Below are positions 9,460 through 16,967 of a stretch of DNA of 64,000 nt, piece by piece. Every line of letters starts with the position of its first letter. Position 1 is the stretch's first letter. Under the pieces are notes generated by a model, which was given only the letters and a program-made list of their open reading frames with translations, was not told the DNA's origin and did no database searches. The translations under genes and the position numbers were made by a program. The DNA comes from Methylobacterium sp. UNC378MF (GTDB lineage Bacteria; Pseudomonadota; Alphaproteobacteria; Rhizobiales; Beijerinckiaceae), in assembly GCF_900103195.1 (NCBI RefSeq), contig NZ_FMWU01000006.1, positions 124,001 through 188,000 of the forward strand, read 5' to 3'.

Positions 9460-9540
9460 TCCGCGGCCCGGAGCGCCCGGGCCCGCCGATTTCAAGACCG
9501 CCTGACACAACACGGATCTAAGACCGGGAGCCACGTGCCC

Positions 9541-11040
9541 ATGAAACTTCGTCATGCCCTCATGCTCGGCTTGGGAGGTGCGGCAATCGCCGCCCTCCTG
9601 ATCGAGCCATCCCTCGCACAGACGCCGACCCCGGAAGCCGCCTCGCCGCCACCCTCGCCGATCCCCAACAAGGGCGATACGGCCTGGATGATGATCTCGT
9701 CGGCCCTGGTGCTGATGATGAGCGTCCCGGGCCTGGCCCTGTTCTACGGCGGCCTCGTGCGCACCAAGAACATGCTGTCGGTGCTCACCCAGGTCTTCGC
9801 GATCGTGTCGATCGTCGGGCTGCTCTGGGTGTTCTACGGCTACAGCCTCGCCTTCACCAACGGCGGCGGCCTGAATGACTTCGTCGGCGGCTTCTCGAAG
9901 GCGTTCCTGAAGGGCATCGACGCGAATTCGACGGTGGCCACCTTTTCGAACGGCGTCGTGATCCCGGAATACGCCTATCTGTGCTTCCAGATGACGTTCG
10001 CCATGATCACGCCCGCGCTGATCGTCGGCGCCTTCGCCGAGCGGATGAAGTTCTCCGCGCTGGTGGTGTTCACGATCCTCTGGGTCACGGTCATCTACTT
10101 CCCGATGGCCCACATGGTCTGGTACTGGGGCGGCCCGGACGCCGTCGGCAACGCCGCCAAGGCGCTGGCCGCCGCCACCGACGACGCCTCGAAGGCGACC
10201 GCCCAGGCGGCGCTGGACGCGGTCAACAAGGATGCCGGCTTCCTCTTCCAGAAGGGCGCGCTCGACTTCGCGGGCGGCACCGTGGTCCACATCAACGCGG
10301 GCATCGCCGGCTTCGTCGGCTGCCTGATCATGGGCAAGCGCATCGGTTACGGCCGCGACCTGCTCGCCCCGCACTCCCTGACCATGACCATGATCGGCGC
10401 CTCGCTGCTGTGGGTCGGCTGGTTCGGCTTCAACGCCGGCTCGAACCTCGAGTCCAACGGCACCGCCGCGCTCGCCATGCTCAACACCTTCGTGGCGACC
10501 TGCGGCGCCGCGGTGGCGTGGCTGTTCGCCGAGTGGGCCCTCAAGGGCAAGCCGTCGCTGCTCGGCATGCTGTCGGGCGCGGTCGCCGGCCTCGTCGCCG
10601 TCACCCCGGCCTCCGGCTTCGCCGGCCCGATGGGGTCGATCGTGCTCGGCCTCGTCGCCGGCGTGGTCTGCTTCGTGATGTGCTCCACCGTGAAGAACGC
10701 GCTCGGCTACGACGACTCGCTGGACGTCTTCGGCGTTCACTGCATCGGCGGCATCCTGGGCGCGCTGGCGACCGGCATCCTGGTCGACCCGAACCTCGGC
10801 GGCGTCGGCATCCCCGACTATACCTCGAAGCCGGGCGAGCTGGCGGTCGGTGCCTACGACATGATGAGCCAGCTCATCATCCAGGCCGAGGCGGTCGGCC
10901 TGACGCTCCTGTGGTCGGGCATCGGCTCGGCGATCCTCTACAAGCTCGTCGACGTGACGATCGGCCTGCGTGTCACGCAGGAGGAGGAGCGCGAGGGTCT
11001 CGACATCGCCGATCACGGCGAGCGCGCCTACAACTACTGA
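9541..11040 (+). CDS. amtB: Ammonium transporter
   Basis: 499 residues. ATG 9541 is preferred over GTG 9535 because GGGAG at 9526-9530 is then ten bases away. A cleavable signal peptide (up to PSLAQ) precedes about eleven membrane segments, as in other AmtB proteins. Recognisable motifs are TAWMMISSALVLMMSVPGLA at the start of the core, FAGGTVVHINAGIAGFVG with the twin-His region, and DDSLDVFGVHCIGG with the second pore histidine. It conducts ammonium/ammonia inward and is gated by GlnK encoded immediately upstream. A 60-residue insertion-like loop after segment 5 (AAKALAAATDDASKATAQAA) is alanine-rich, as in other alphaproteobacterial AmtB. Confidence 0.95.
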   Translation: MKLRHALMLGLGGAAIAALLIEPSLAQTPTPEAASPPPSPIPNKGDTAWMMISSALVLMMSVPGLALFYGGLVRTKNMLSVLTQVFAIVSIVGLLWVFYGYSLAFTNGGGLNDFVGGFSKAFLKGIDANSTVATFSNGVVIPEYAYLCFQMTFAMITPALIVGAFAERMKFSALVVFTILWVTVIYFPMAHMVWYWGGPDAVGNAAKALAAATDDASKATAQAALDAVNKDAGFLFQKGALDFAGGTVVHINAGIAGFVGCLIMGKRIGYGRDLLAPHSLTMTMIGASLLWVGWFGFNAGSNLESNGTAALAMLNTFVATCGAAVAWLFAEWALKGKPSLLGMLSGAVAGLVAVTPASGFAGPMGSIVLGLVAGVVCFVMCSTVKNALGYDDSLDVFGVHCIGGILGALATGILVDPNLGGVGIPDYTSKPGELAVGAYDMMSQLIIQAEAVGLTLLWSGIGSAILYKLVDVTIGLRVTQEEEREGLDIADHGERAYNY

Positions 11041-11081
11041 GACGGACGGCGCGGCCCCGCGGGGCCGCGTCCACGCACAAG

Positions 11082-11116
11082 AAAACCCCGGCTCCGAAAG
11101 GGCCGGGGTTTTTTTC
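11082..11116 (+). terminator. Intrinsic terminator of glnK-amtB
   Basis: An 11-bp perfect stem, AAAACCCCGGC with GCCGGGGTTTT, closes a nine-base loop and ends in a run of seven or more T. Confidence 0.92.
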
Positions 11117-11120
11117 ATTA

Positions 11121-11223
11121 GGCCGTCATCGCGAGCGCAGCGAAGCGACTCAGGGCAGCGTTACGGTTGGAAATGGCGCGAAAGCCCGGATCGCTTCGCT
11201 CCGCTCGCAAAGGCGATGCGGGA
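11121..11223. repeat. Dispersed intergenic repeat (GCGCAGCGAAGCGACTC type)
   Basis: GTCATCGCGAGCGCAGCGAA near 11125 and the inverted GCTTCGCTCCGCTCGCAAAG near 11194 form an imperfect long inverted repeat. A fragment of the same unit recurs at 27348-27380 (GCGCAGCGAAGCAACTCAGG). It occupies the gap downstream of serC. Confidence 0.6.
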
Positions 11224-11251
11224 CTGCGACCGGGCATCGACCCCCGAGCTT

Positions 11252-12421
11252 CTACGCCGCCCGCGTCAGCGCCGCCTTCTCCTCCGCGAAGGCCCAGTCG
11301 AGCCAGGGCGTCAGGGCCTCGAGATCGGCGGTCTCCACGGTGGCGCCGCACCAGATCCGGAGGCCCGCCGGCGCGTCGCGATAGGCGCCGATGTCGAGGG
11401 CGACGCCCTCCCGGTCGAGGCGCTCGACGATCCCCGCCGCGAAGGCCGAGACCGCTGCGTCGCCGCGGGCGAGCACGTCCGGATCGGCGATCACGAGGCA
11501 GACGCCCGTGTTCGAGTAGGTGGCGGGATCGACGGCCAGCGGTGCGATCCAGGGCGTGCGCGCCACCCAGTCGTAGATGACCTTGGCGTTGGCATCGGCC
11601 CGCGCGTGCAGCGCCTTCAGGCCGCCGATCCGCTCGGCCCAGTCCAGGGTGTCGAGATAGTCTTCGACGGCCAGCATCGAGGGCGTGTTGATCGTGTCGC
11701 CCTTGAAGATGCCCTCGATCAGCTTGCCGTCCTTGGTGAGGCGGAAGATCTTCGGCAGGGGCCAGGACGGCGTGTGGCTCTCCAGCCGCGCCACGGCGCG
11801 GGGCGAGAGGATCAGCATGCCGTGCGCCGCCTCGCCGCCCATGACCTTCTGCCAGGAGAAGGTCACGACATCGAGCTTGTCCCAGGGCAGGGCCTGCGCG
11901 AAGGCCGCCGAGGTGGCGTCGCAGATCGTCAGGCCCTCGCGGTCGGCCGCAATCCAGTCGCCGTCCGGCACCTTCACGCCGGCCGCGGTGCCGTTCCAGG
12001 TGAAGACCACGTCGCTGCGCCGCGTGTCGATCGCCGCGAGGTCCGGCAGGATCCCGTAGGGGGTCTGGTGGATGCGGGGCGCGATCTTGAGCTGCTTCAG
12101 CGCGTCCGTGACCCACTCCTTGCCGAACGCCTCCCAGGCGGCGACCTCGACGGGCTTCGGCCCGAGCAACGTCCACATCGCCATCTCGACGGCGCCGGTG
12201 TCGGAGGCCGGCACGATGCCGATCCGATAGTCGGCGGGCACCTGCAGGACCGCGCGGGTCAGGTCGATGGCCCGGCCGAGCTTGGCCTTGCCGACGGGAG
12301 AGCGGTGCGACCGGCCGAGGGCGGCGTCGGCCAGGGCGGCCGGGGTCCAGCCGGGGCGCTTGGCGCAGGGGCCGGAGGAGAAATGGGGCACGCGCGGGCG
12401 CTGCGTGGGGCGGCTGGTCAT
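11252..12421 (-). CDS. serC: Phosphoserine aminotransferase
   Basis: 389 residues, class V PLP aminotransferase of the alphaproteobacterial/archaeal SerC type. [14 protein letters not shown] starts the fold, and the Schiff-base lysine is in [16 protein letters not shown]. Converts 3-phosphohydroxypyruvate and glutamate to phosphoserine in serine synthesis (also used for pyridoxal phosphate synthesis). serA is not adjacent downstream; a dispersed repeat follows instead. The leader contains strong hairpins resembling the serC RNA motif, which suggests control at the RNA level. Confidence 0.92.
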   Translation of the reverse strand: MTSRPTQRPRVPHFSSGPCAKRPGWTPAALADAALGRSHRSPVGKAKLGRAIDLTRAVLQVPADYRIGIVPASDTGAVEMAMWTLLGPKPVEVAAWEAFGKEWVTDALKQLKIAPRIHQTPYGILPDLAAIDTRRSDVVFTWNGTAAGVKVPDGDWIAADREGLTICDATSAAFAQALPWDKLDVVTFSWQKVMGGEAAHGMLILSPRAVARLESHTPSWPLPKIFRLTKDGKLIEGIFKGDTINTPSMLAVEDYLDTLDWAERIGGLKALHARADANAKVIYDWVARTPWIAPLAVDPATYSNTGVCLVIADPDVLARGDAAVSAFAAGIVERLDREGVALDIGAYRDAPAGLRIWCGATVETADLEALTPWLDWAFAEEKAALTRAA

Positions 12422-12435
12422 GGCGGATCCATCCT

Positions 12436-12530
12436 TGCAGAGGGACGCTCTCCCGCGGGGAGGCGCGTCCCGGCTCGCGCATGCGCCGAAACCGGCCGGC
12501 TTGCAAGCGCCTGTCCCGCCAGCAGTCTTC
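12436..12530 (-). promoter_or_regulatory. Structured serC leader, probable serC RNA motif
   Basis: Read on the minus strand just upstream of serC, GGGACGC and GCGTCCC pair around an inner CTCCC/GGGAG stem (12442-12471). A second GC-rich hairpin-forming stretch, with GCGGGACAGGCGCTTGCAAG, lies upstream. A conserved serC 5'-UTR structure (serC motif) is known in alphaproteobacteria and the position fits. The match is by position and structure from memory, not by a covariance search. Confidence 0.55.
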
Positions 12531-12636
12531 GCGGCGCTGCCCCTGGCCGGGACAGTGCCGCGGGCGGCGGGGAACAGTCGATTAAGCGGGGCTCGTTAGC
12601 CTTAATGAGGTGCCGCGTAGCGTTTGAGGTGCGCCG

Positions 12637-12816
12637 ATGTCTTTCCACAGCGCCGCGATATTGGCGGTCTGGTCCGTTCTACTCTTGGTTATTGGGGCCT
12701 TAATACCCCGCCTGCTGCTGGCGAGCCGGACACCGCGGCTCGTGCCGCAGCCGCTGCAACTCGACCCGCTGGATTACGACCGCGACGGCCCGGTGATCGA
12801 CCTCGAGCCGGCCTGA
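12637..12816 (+). CDS. Small single-pass membrane protein, 59 residues
   Basis: ATG 12637 is preceded by GAGG at 12626-12629. The product begins with a hydrophobic helix ([17 protein letters not shown], residues 8-24) and ends in a short acidic tail, [18 protein letters not shown] do not recognise it. The last 43 bases overlap the 3' end of trmD on the other strand. It is divergent from serC. The ribosome site and clean hydrophobic segment support coding, but length limits certainty. Confidence 0.55.
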   Translation: MSFHSAAILAVWSVLLLVIGALIPRLLLASRTPRLVPQPLQLDPLDYDRDGPVIDLEPA

Positions 12817-13523
12817 CCGGGGACGCCCCCGTCGCGCAAATCCGGGCGCCGCTCGGCGGTGATCCGCTCCGCCTCCGCCCGCCGCCAGCGGGCGATGGCG
12901 GCGTGGTTGCCGCCGGAGAGGACGTCCGGGATCGCGCGGCCCTCCCACTCGCGGGGGCGCGTGTAGTGCGGGTACTCGAGGAGCCCGCCCTCGAAGCTCT
13001 CCTCGACGCCGGATTCCATCTTGCCCATCACGCCGGGCAGGAGCCGCACGCAGGCATCCAGCACCACCAGGGCGGCGATCTCGCCGCCCGACAGCACGTA
13101 GTCGCCGATCGAGACCTCCTCCAGGCCGCGCCCGGCGATCACGCGCTCGTCGACGCCCTCGAAGCGGCCGCAGACGATCAGGGCCCCCGGTCCCGCGGCG
13201 AGGTCGCGGACGCGGGCCTGGGTGAGCGGCCGGCCGCGCGGCGACATCAGAAGGCGCGGGCGCGCATCCTCCGCGCCGGTCGCGGCGTCGATGGCGGCGC
13301 CGAGCACGTCGCAGCGCAGCACCATCCCGGCCCCGCCGCCGGCCGGCGTGTCGTCCACCGAGCGGTGGCGGCCGAGCCCGTGCTCGCGGATGTTGCGGGC
13401 CTCCAGAGTCCAGTCGCCCCGCGCCAGGGCATCGCCCGACAGGGAGACACCCAGCGGGCCCGGGAACATCTCCGGGTAGAGGGTCAGGATCGTGGCCCGC
13501 CAGGGCGTGTCCGCGCGCGTCAT
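12774..13523 (-). CDS. trmD: tRNA (guanine-N1-)-methyltransferase
   Basis: 249 residues from ATG 13523, placed so that the protein opens with [15 protein letters not shown], the TrmD N-terminus. Other TrmD motifs are [33 protein letters not shown] (SAM trefoil-knot loop) and [18 protein letters not shown]. It methylates G37 of tRNAs reading CCN/CGG-type codons to prevent frameshifting. In most bacteria it follows rimM; here it lies ~3.4 kb from ffh-rpsP-rimM and on the opposite strand. It shares 43 bases of 3' overlap with the small membrane gene. Confidence 0.93.
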   Translation of the reverse strand: MTRADTPWRATILTLYPEMFPGPLGVSLSGDALARGDWTLEARNIREHGLGRHRSVDDTPAGGGAGMVLRCDVLGAAIDAATGAEDARPRLLMSPRGRPLTQARVRDLAAGPGALIVCGRFEGVDERVIAGRGLEEVSIGDYVLSGGEIAALVVLDACVRLLPGVMGKMESGVEESFEGGLLEYPHYTRPREWEGRAIPDVLSGGNHAAIARWRRAEAERITAERRPDLRDGGVPGQAGSRSITGPSRS

Positions 13524-13598
13524 GGCGCTTGATGGCGCGCGGGGTGCGGCACGGTCAACGGGCTCGGCACCGCCGGGGCGCCCGGCGTGTTGACGGCC

Positions 13599-14324
13599 AT
13601 GATCCGCGCCCTCGCTCTCCTCGCCGTCGCCGTCGCCGTGCTCGGCCCGGCCCTCGCCGCCGAGCCCCTGGCGCCTCCGGGCGCGCCCGCCAGCGCCTTC
13701 CCCAGGCCTCACCGGCCCGTGGCCGAGATCGTCGCGCCGCGCTGGTCCTCGGAGGCCGAGCGCGACAAAGCCGGCGAGTTCGAGCAGGTCGCCATAGGGA
13801 TGGGCATCGCCCCCGGCGAGACGGTGGCGGATATCGGCGCCGGCAGCGGCTACTACGCGGTGCGGCTGAGCCCTCGGGTCGGGCCGCGGGGCCGCGTGCT
13901 CGCCGAGGACGTGACGCCGTCCTACCTGTCAGCCCTGGAGACGCGGGTGATGCCGCTCAGGAACGTGACGGTCGTGCGCGGCGAGCCCCACGACCCGCGC
14001 CTGCCCCCGGCCTCGGTCGACGCGGCGATCCTCGTCCACATGTACCACGAGATCACCCAGCCCTTCGGCCTGCTCCACAACCTGGCCGCCGCGATGCGCC
14101 CGGGTGGCCGGGTCGGGATCGTGGATGCCAACGCCATCCCGTCGCGGCACGGCACGCCGCCGGCGCTCCTGCGCTGCGAGCTCGCCGCCGCGGGCTACCG
14201 GGAGACCGGCTTCCAGCCGCTTGCGGACGGGGCCTACCTGGCAGTGTTCGCGGCGCCCGCGCCGGACGCCCGCCCGAGGCCGGAGACGATCCGTCCCTGC
14301 CGCGACGACGCGACGGGGCGGTAG
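13599..14324 (+). CDS. Secreted class I SAM methyltransferase-like protein
   Basis: 241 residues from ATG 13599 (GTG 13587 possible). Residues 1-21 look like a Sec signal peptide ending LGPALAA. The body is a Rossmann SAM methyltransferase: [19 protein letters not shown] is motif I and [15 protein letters not shown] is the post-I strand. Similar signal-peptide-bearing methyltransferase-like proteins are annotated across proteobacteria, but no substrate is established. If exported, it would lack SAM, so either the leader is a membrane anchor or the domain has another role. It is adjacent to, and diverges from, trmD. Confidence 0.75.
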   Translation: MIRALALLAVAVAVLGPALAAEPLAPPGAPASAFPRPHRPVAEIVAPRWSSEAERDKAGEFEQVAIGMGIAPGETVADIGAGSGYYAVRLSPRVGPRGRVLAEDVTPSYLSALETRVMPLRNVTVVRGEPHDPRLPPASVDAAILVHMYHEITQPFGLLHNLAAAMRPGGRVGIVDANAIPSRHGTPPALLRCELAAAGYRETGFQPLADGAYLAVFAAPAPDARPRPETIRPCRDDATGR

Positions 14325-14331
14325 CGGCGCC

Positions 14332-15465
14332 TCAGGAGCGCCAGCGCAGCTCGCGGCGTTCCAGCGGGTTGACGAACGGGCGCCCGTCGCGGGCCGATTC
14401 CAGGGCCTCGCGCTTGAGCCGGAAATACCATTGCGAGGGCAGGTCGCCCTGGCCGAACAGCACCATGGTGGGCTTGCGGTCGAGCCCGTCCTGCGCGTGC
14501 TGGAGCACCTGCTGGTCCTGGGTCAGGAACTGCCGCATCAGCGGGCGCGCGACCGGCTTGAGCAGGTTCAGGGGCGGCATGCTCCAGTAGAGGGCGTTGG
14601 TGAGTAGCGTCCGGTCCGGCGTCAGCGGCGTCGCGAAGGTGTAGTTCGCCACCCGCTTCTCCCCCGCGCGAATGCGCTCCAGCCGCACGCCCGGCAGGCG
14701 GAACTCGATCTCGACCTCCGGGATGCCGCCGAGCAGGCGGTAGACCGGCGAACTCGTCGTGGTCGCGTGGCTCGTCATCACGAAGCCGTGGGGAACCGGC
14801 TGGAAGGTCTTCACCTTCTCGCGGAGCTGCTTCGAGGGTCGGAACCACCACGTATCGTGGACGAAGGCGACGTGCCCGGGATCGACGAGGCTCAGCGTCG
14901 TCAGGTCGAAGGAGGCCTCGACCACGAGTTCGACGACGAGCGACCCGGCCGGCTCGAAATCCAGCGTCGGCACCTCCGGCACCGTGCCGGCGGCGGGGCC
15001 GAGATGCGGGTTCACCCAGAGGAAGCCGGCGCTCTCGCGGATGGGGAAGCGCTGGACCTGGATGCGCGAGAAATCGGCGGCGTCGTGCTCCGACAGGGTC
15101 GGGACGTCGCGGCAACGCCCGTCGGTGCCGAAGCGCCAACCGTGGAACGGGCACATCAGGGTGCCGCCGTCGAAGCGCCCCTTCGACAGGGCCATGCCGC
15201 GATGGGGGCAGCGGTCGCGCAGCGCGAACGGCGTGCCGTCGGGGGCGCGGCCGAGCACGATCTGCTCGCCGTTCAACTCAACGGCCCGCAGGCCGGTCCG
15301 GCTGCCCGCTTTACCGAGGCTGCGGGACTGCCCGACGCAGTACCACGCGTTGCCGAGCGGCTGGCGCATCGCGTCGGGATCGAGCGCGGCCTCGTCGGCA
15401 GGGCGGGACGGATTGGCGAAGGGCGCGTTCAAGGCGGTTCGGGCTGACCTCGGAGGATCCGTCAT
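14332..15465 (-). CDS. Rieske [2Fe-2S] aromatic ring-hydroxylating oxygenase, alpha subunit
   Basis: 377 residues. The N-terminal Rieske domain has CPHRGMALSKG and CPFHGWRF ligating the 2Fe-2S cluster. The C-terminal catalytic domain contains SLVDPGHVAFVHD, matching the mononuclear iron site of vanillate demethylase/PaO-type oxygenases although the usual HxxxxH is changed to HxxxxxHD. Members hydroxylate or O-demethylate aromatic rings using electrons from a separate reductase. No reductase gene is next to it. The gene ends 7 bases from the methyltransferase-like gene in convergent orientation. Confidence 0.82.
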   Translation of the reverse strand: MTDPPRSARTALNAPFANPSRPADEAALDPDAMRQPLGNAWYCVGQSRSLGKAGSRTGLRAVELNGEQIVLGRAPDGTPFALRDRCPHRGMALSKGRFDGGTLMCPFHGWRFGTDGRCRDVPTLSEHDAADFSRIQVQRFPIRESAGFLWVNPHLGPAAGTVPEVPTLDFEPAGSLVVELVVEASFDLTTLSLVDPGHVAFVHDTWWFRPSKQLREKVKTFQPVPHGFVMTSHATTTSSPVYRLLGGIPEVEIEFRLPGVRLERIRAGEKRVANYTFATPLTPDRTLLTNALYWSMPPLNLLKPVARPLMRQFLTQDQQVLQHAQDGLDRKPTMVLFGQGDLPSQWYFRLKREALESARDGRPFVNPLERRELRWRS

Positions 15466-15540
15466 ACGCCCGGCCGCCGGGGCGGGGAAGCGCCGGCAAG
15501 GGATCGGGCCGGGGTGGACAAAGGGGCGCAGGCGAGGGGC

Positions 15541-15604
15541 TTCACAAGCCGGGCCCGGCCACCTAACTTCGCCTCATCCGCAACCAACGAAAGGAGGTGA
15601 TCCA
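15541..15604 (+). promoter_or_regulatory. Promoter-like element and 15-base perfect Shine-Dalgarno of a tiny gene
   Basis: TTCACA (15541) and TAACTT (15564) are spaced by 17 bases, a sigma70-like pair. AAAGGAGGTGATCCA at 15590-15604 is fully complementary to the 3' tail of 16S rRNA, far longer than a normal ribosome site. GTG follows immediately. Confidence 0.55.
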
Positions 15605-15676
15605 GTGTCTCATTGTCATCAGCCGTGTGTCTCGGCTCATCGGACCTGGACCGTCGCCTCCGGCGCGTCGCTCTAA
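15605..15676 (+). CDS. 23-residue Cys/His-containing peptide with extended Shine-Dalgarno
   Basis: GTG 15605 to TAA 15676 encodes a 23-residue peptide starting SHCHQPCVSAHRTWTVASG. It has two cysteines and four histidines in its first half, which might bind metal. A promoter-like pair, a perfect 15-base match to the 16S anti-Shine-Dalgarno region and a strong terminator at 15735-15768 make this a self-contained transcription unit of about 190 bases. No downstream gene is attached, so it is not a normal attenuator leader. It could be a tiny protein, or an RNA whose ribosome-binding stretch is the functional part. Confidence 0.5.
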   Translation: MSHCHQPCVSAHRTWTVASGASL

Positions 15677-15734
15677 GACGCGTCAGAGACCCGATCTCGG
15701 GACAGTTCCGCCGGACATCACGGTTCGGCAATGG

Positions 15735-15768
15735 AAGGGCCACCCTCTCGGGTGGCCCTTCGGCTTTT
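15735..15768 (+). terminator. Intrinsic terminator after the tiny gene
   Basis: AAGGGCCACCC and GGGTGGCCCTT form an 11-bp perfect stem with a four-base loop (TCTC); CGGCTTTT follows. The T-run is on the plus strand, so it serves the small unit, not the minus-strand coiled-coil gene. Confidence 0.85.
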
Positions 15769-15791
15769 CAGGGATGGGGCAGGTCGCGCCG

Positions 15792-16421
15792 TCAGCGCCG
15801 CTGGGCCTGGAACAGCGGCTGGGCCAGCGCCTCGGTTCGAGCGCGCCACAGGTCGCGCTCCTCGCGCAGGCTGTCGCGCTCGCCTGCCAGGGTCAGGCGC
15901 TCCGACCGCAGCGCGTCGCGTTCCGCCATGGCCCGGTCGCGCTCGGCGCGCAGCTCCTCGCGCTCGATCCGGAAGCGCTCCCGCTCGCTGCGAAACTCTT
16001 CGCGCTCGCTGCGGACCTCTTCCTGCTCGTTCCGCAGATCCTCCAGCGAGCCGATCTCGTCGCGGATATGTTCGCGCAGGGTCCGGATCTCGTCGGCCAG
16101 AATGGCCTGCAATTCGTCCTGACGCTCCGCCTCCACCCGGAGCTTGGCCTTGAGCATCAGGTTCTCGGCCATCAGCTCGGCGATATCGGGATCCTCCGCC
16201 GTCGCCCGCGGCGCCTCGGGGCTTGGCACGACGCGGGGCGACCAGGCCGCCTCGCCGCCGCGAGCCCGCTTCGGCTCCGGCTGGGCCTCCACCGGCCGCA
16301 CGTCGCTGCGCGTCTCCATCGGCGCTTGGGCCTTCATCGCGGTCAGCCAGTCGCGGAGCGGACCGGTTGCGGGAAAGCTGCCGGACTCGGTCGGCGAGAG
16401 AGAGCGGGCGGGTTCCGACAT
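15792..16421 (-). CDS. Coiled-coil protein of unknown function
   Basis: 209 residues from ATG 16421; an in-frame upstream start (16466) is less likely. The first ~75 residues are low-complexity and proline/serine-rich. From about residue 80 it is one long charged helix with the heptad-like pattern ERERFRIEREELRAERDRAM, predicting a dimeric coiled coil. No catalytic motif is visible. Scaffold or division/polarity roles are typical of such proteins but unproven here. A TTAA-N7-TAAA sequence ~50 bases upstream resembles a CtrA half-site pair. Confidence 0.7.
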   Translation of the reverse strand: MSEPARSLSPTESGSFPATGPLRDWLTAMKAQAPMETRSDVRPVEAQPEPKRARGGEAAWSPRVVPSPEAPRATAEDPDIAELMAENLMLKAKLRVEAERQDELQAILADEIRTLREHIRDEIGSLEDLRNEQEEVRSEREEFRSERERFRIEREELRAERDRAMAERDALRSERLTLAGERDSLREERDLWRARTEALAQPLFQAQRR

Positions 16422-16733
16422 CGGCGGGCGTCCTGAGCGAATATGGCCCGAAGACAAGCTCAACATGCTTAACGATCGGTAAAGGTTAACGCGGTTCGGC
16501 CTGCGCTATCGGGGGGCGGATCCCACCGGGTTAGCTCGGAAGAGGCGTAAAAATTGACTTTCCGGCCGCGTGCGGCTACGCCCCGCCCTCCCGATCCGTT
16601 GCAGATCGACCGATGCCAAGCCGACCGGTCCCGCGAGACCGGAGGTCAACGCCCGACAGCGCGTCCGCGCCCTCGGGCGCGATGGGTGTTGGGCCGATCC
16701 GCCGCGACGGGATCCGCCGGCCGAGGCACCCGC
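16422..16733. other. 312-base gap between coiled-coil gene and YHS-like gene
   Basis: No convincing gene. It holds the TTAACGATCGGTAAAGGTTAAC stretch (16469-16490), a possible CtrA-type site, and TTGACT at 16554 that could be a -35 element for the ffh operon. The remainder is GC-rich with no visible hairpin of note. Confidence 0.4.
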
Positions 16734-16952
16734 ATGACGCGAGATCAAGAAGCGTTGAAGATCGAGGACGCGATCAACGAGACCTGCCCGTGGTCGGGCA
16801 AGCCGATCTCGGCCGACTCGCTGACGCTCTACAACGGCGCCGTGGTCGGCTTCTGCAACCCGGATTGCCGGGACAAGTTTGCGAGCGCCCTGCGCAGCTT
16901 CGAGGCCGCCCTCCAGGCGCGCCGCGTCGAGCGCGCCGGTCTCGAACAGTAA
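16734..16952 (+). CDS. Small Cys-rich YHS/TRASH-like protein
   Basis: 72 residues from ATG 16734. CPWSGKPISADSL followed by GFCNPDCRDKF gives three cysteines in the arrangement of TRASH/YHS zinc- or heavy-metal-binding domains; the C-terminal helix is Ala/Arg-rich. Similar short proteins occur in Methylobacterium and other Rhizobiales. The gene ends 15 bases before ffh and probably shares its transcript. A metal-related function is inferred only from the cysteines. Confidence 0.72.
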   Translation: MTRDQEALKIEDAINETCPWSGKPISADSLTLYNGAVVGFCNPDCRDKFASALRSFEAALQARRVERAGLEQ

Positions 16953-16967
16953 CCGCGGGTCCAGAGC

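Noticed and set aside
15462..15743. 93-residue minus-strand frame over the tiny gene
   Set aside because: Arg-rich shadow with no ribosome site; the plus-strand unit has promoter, ribosome site and terminator.
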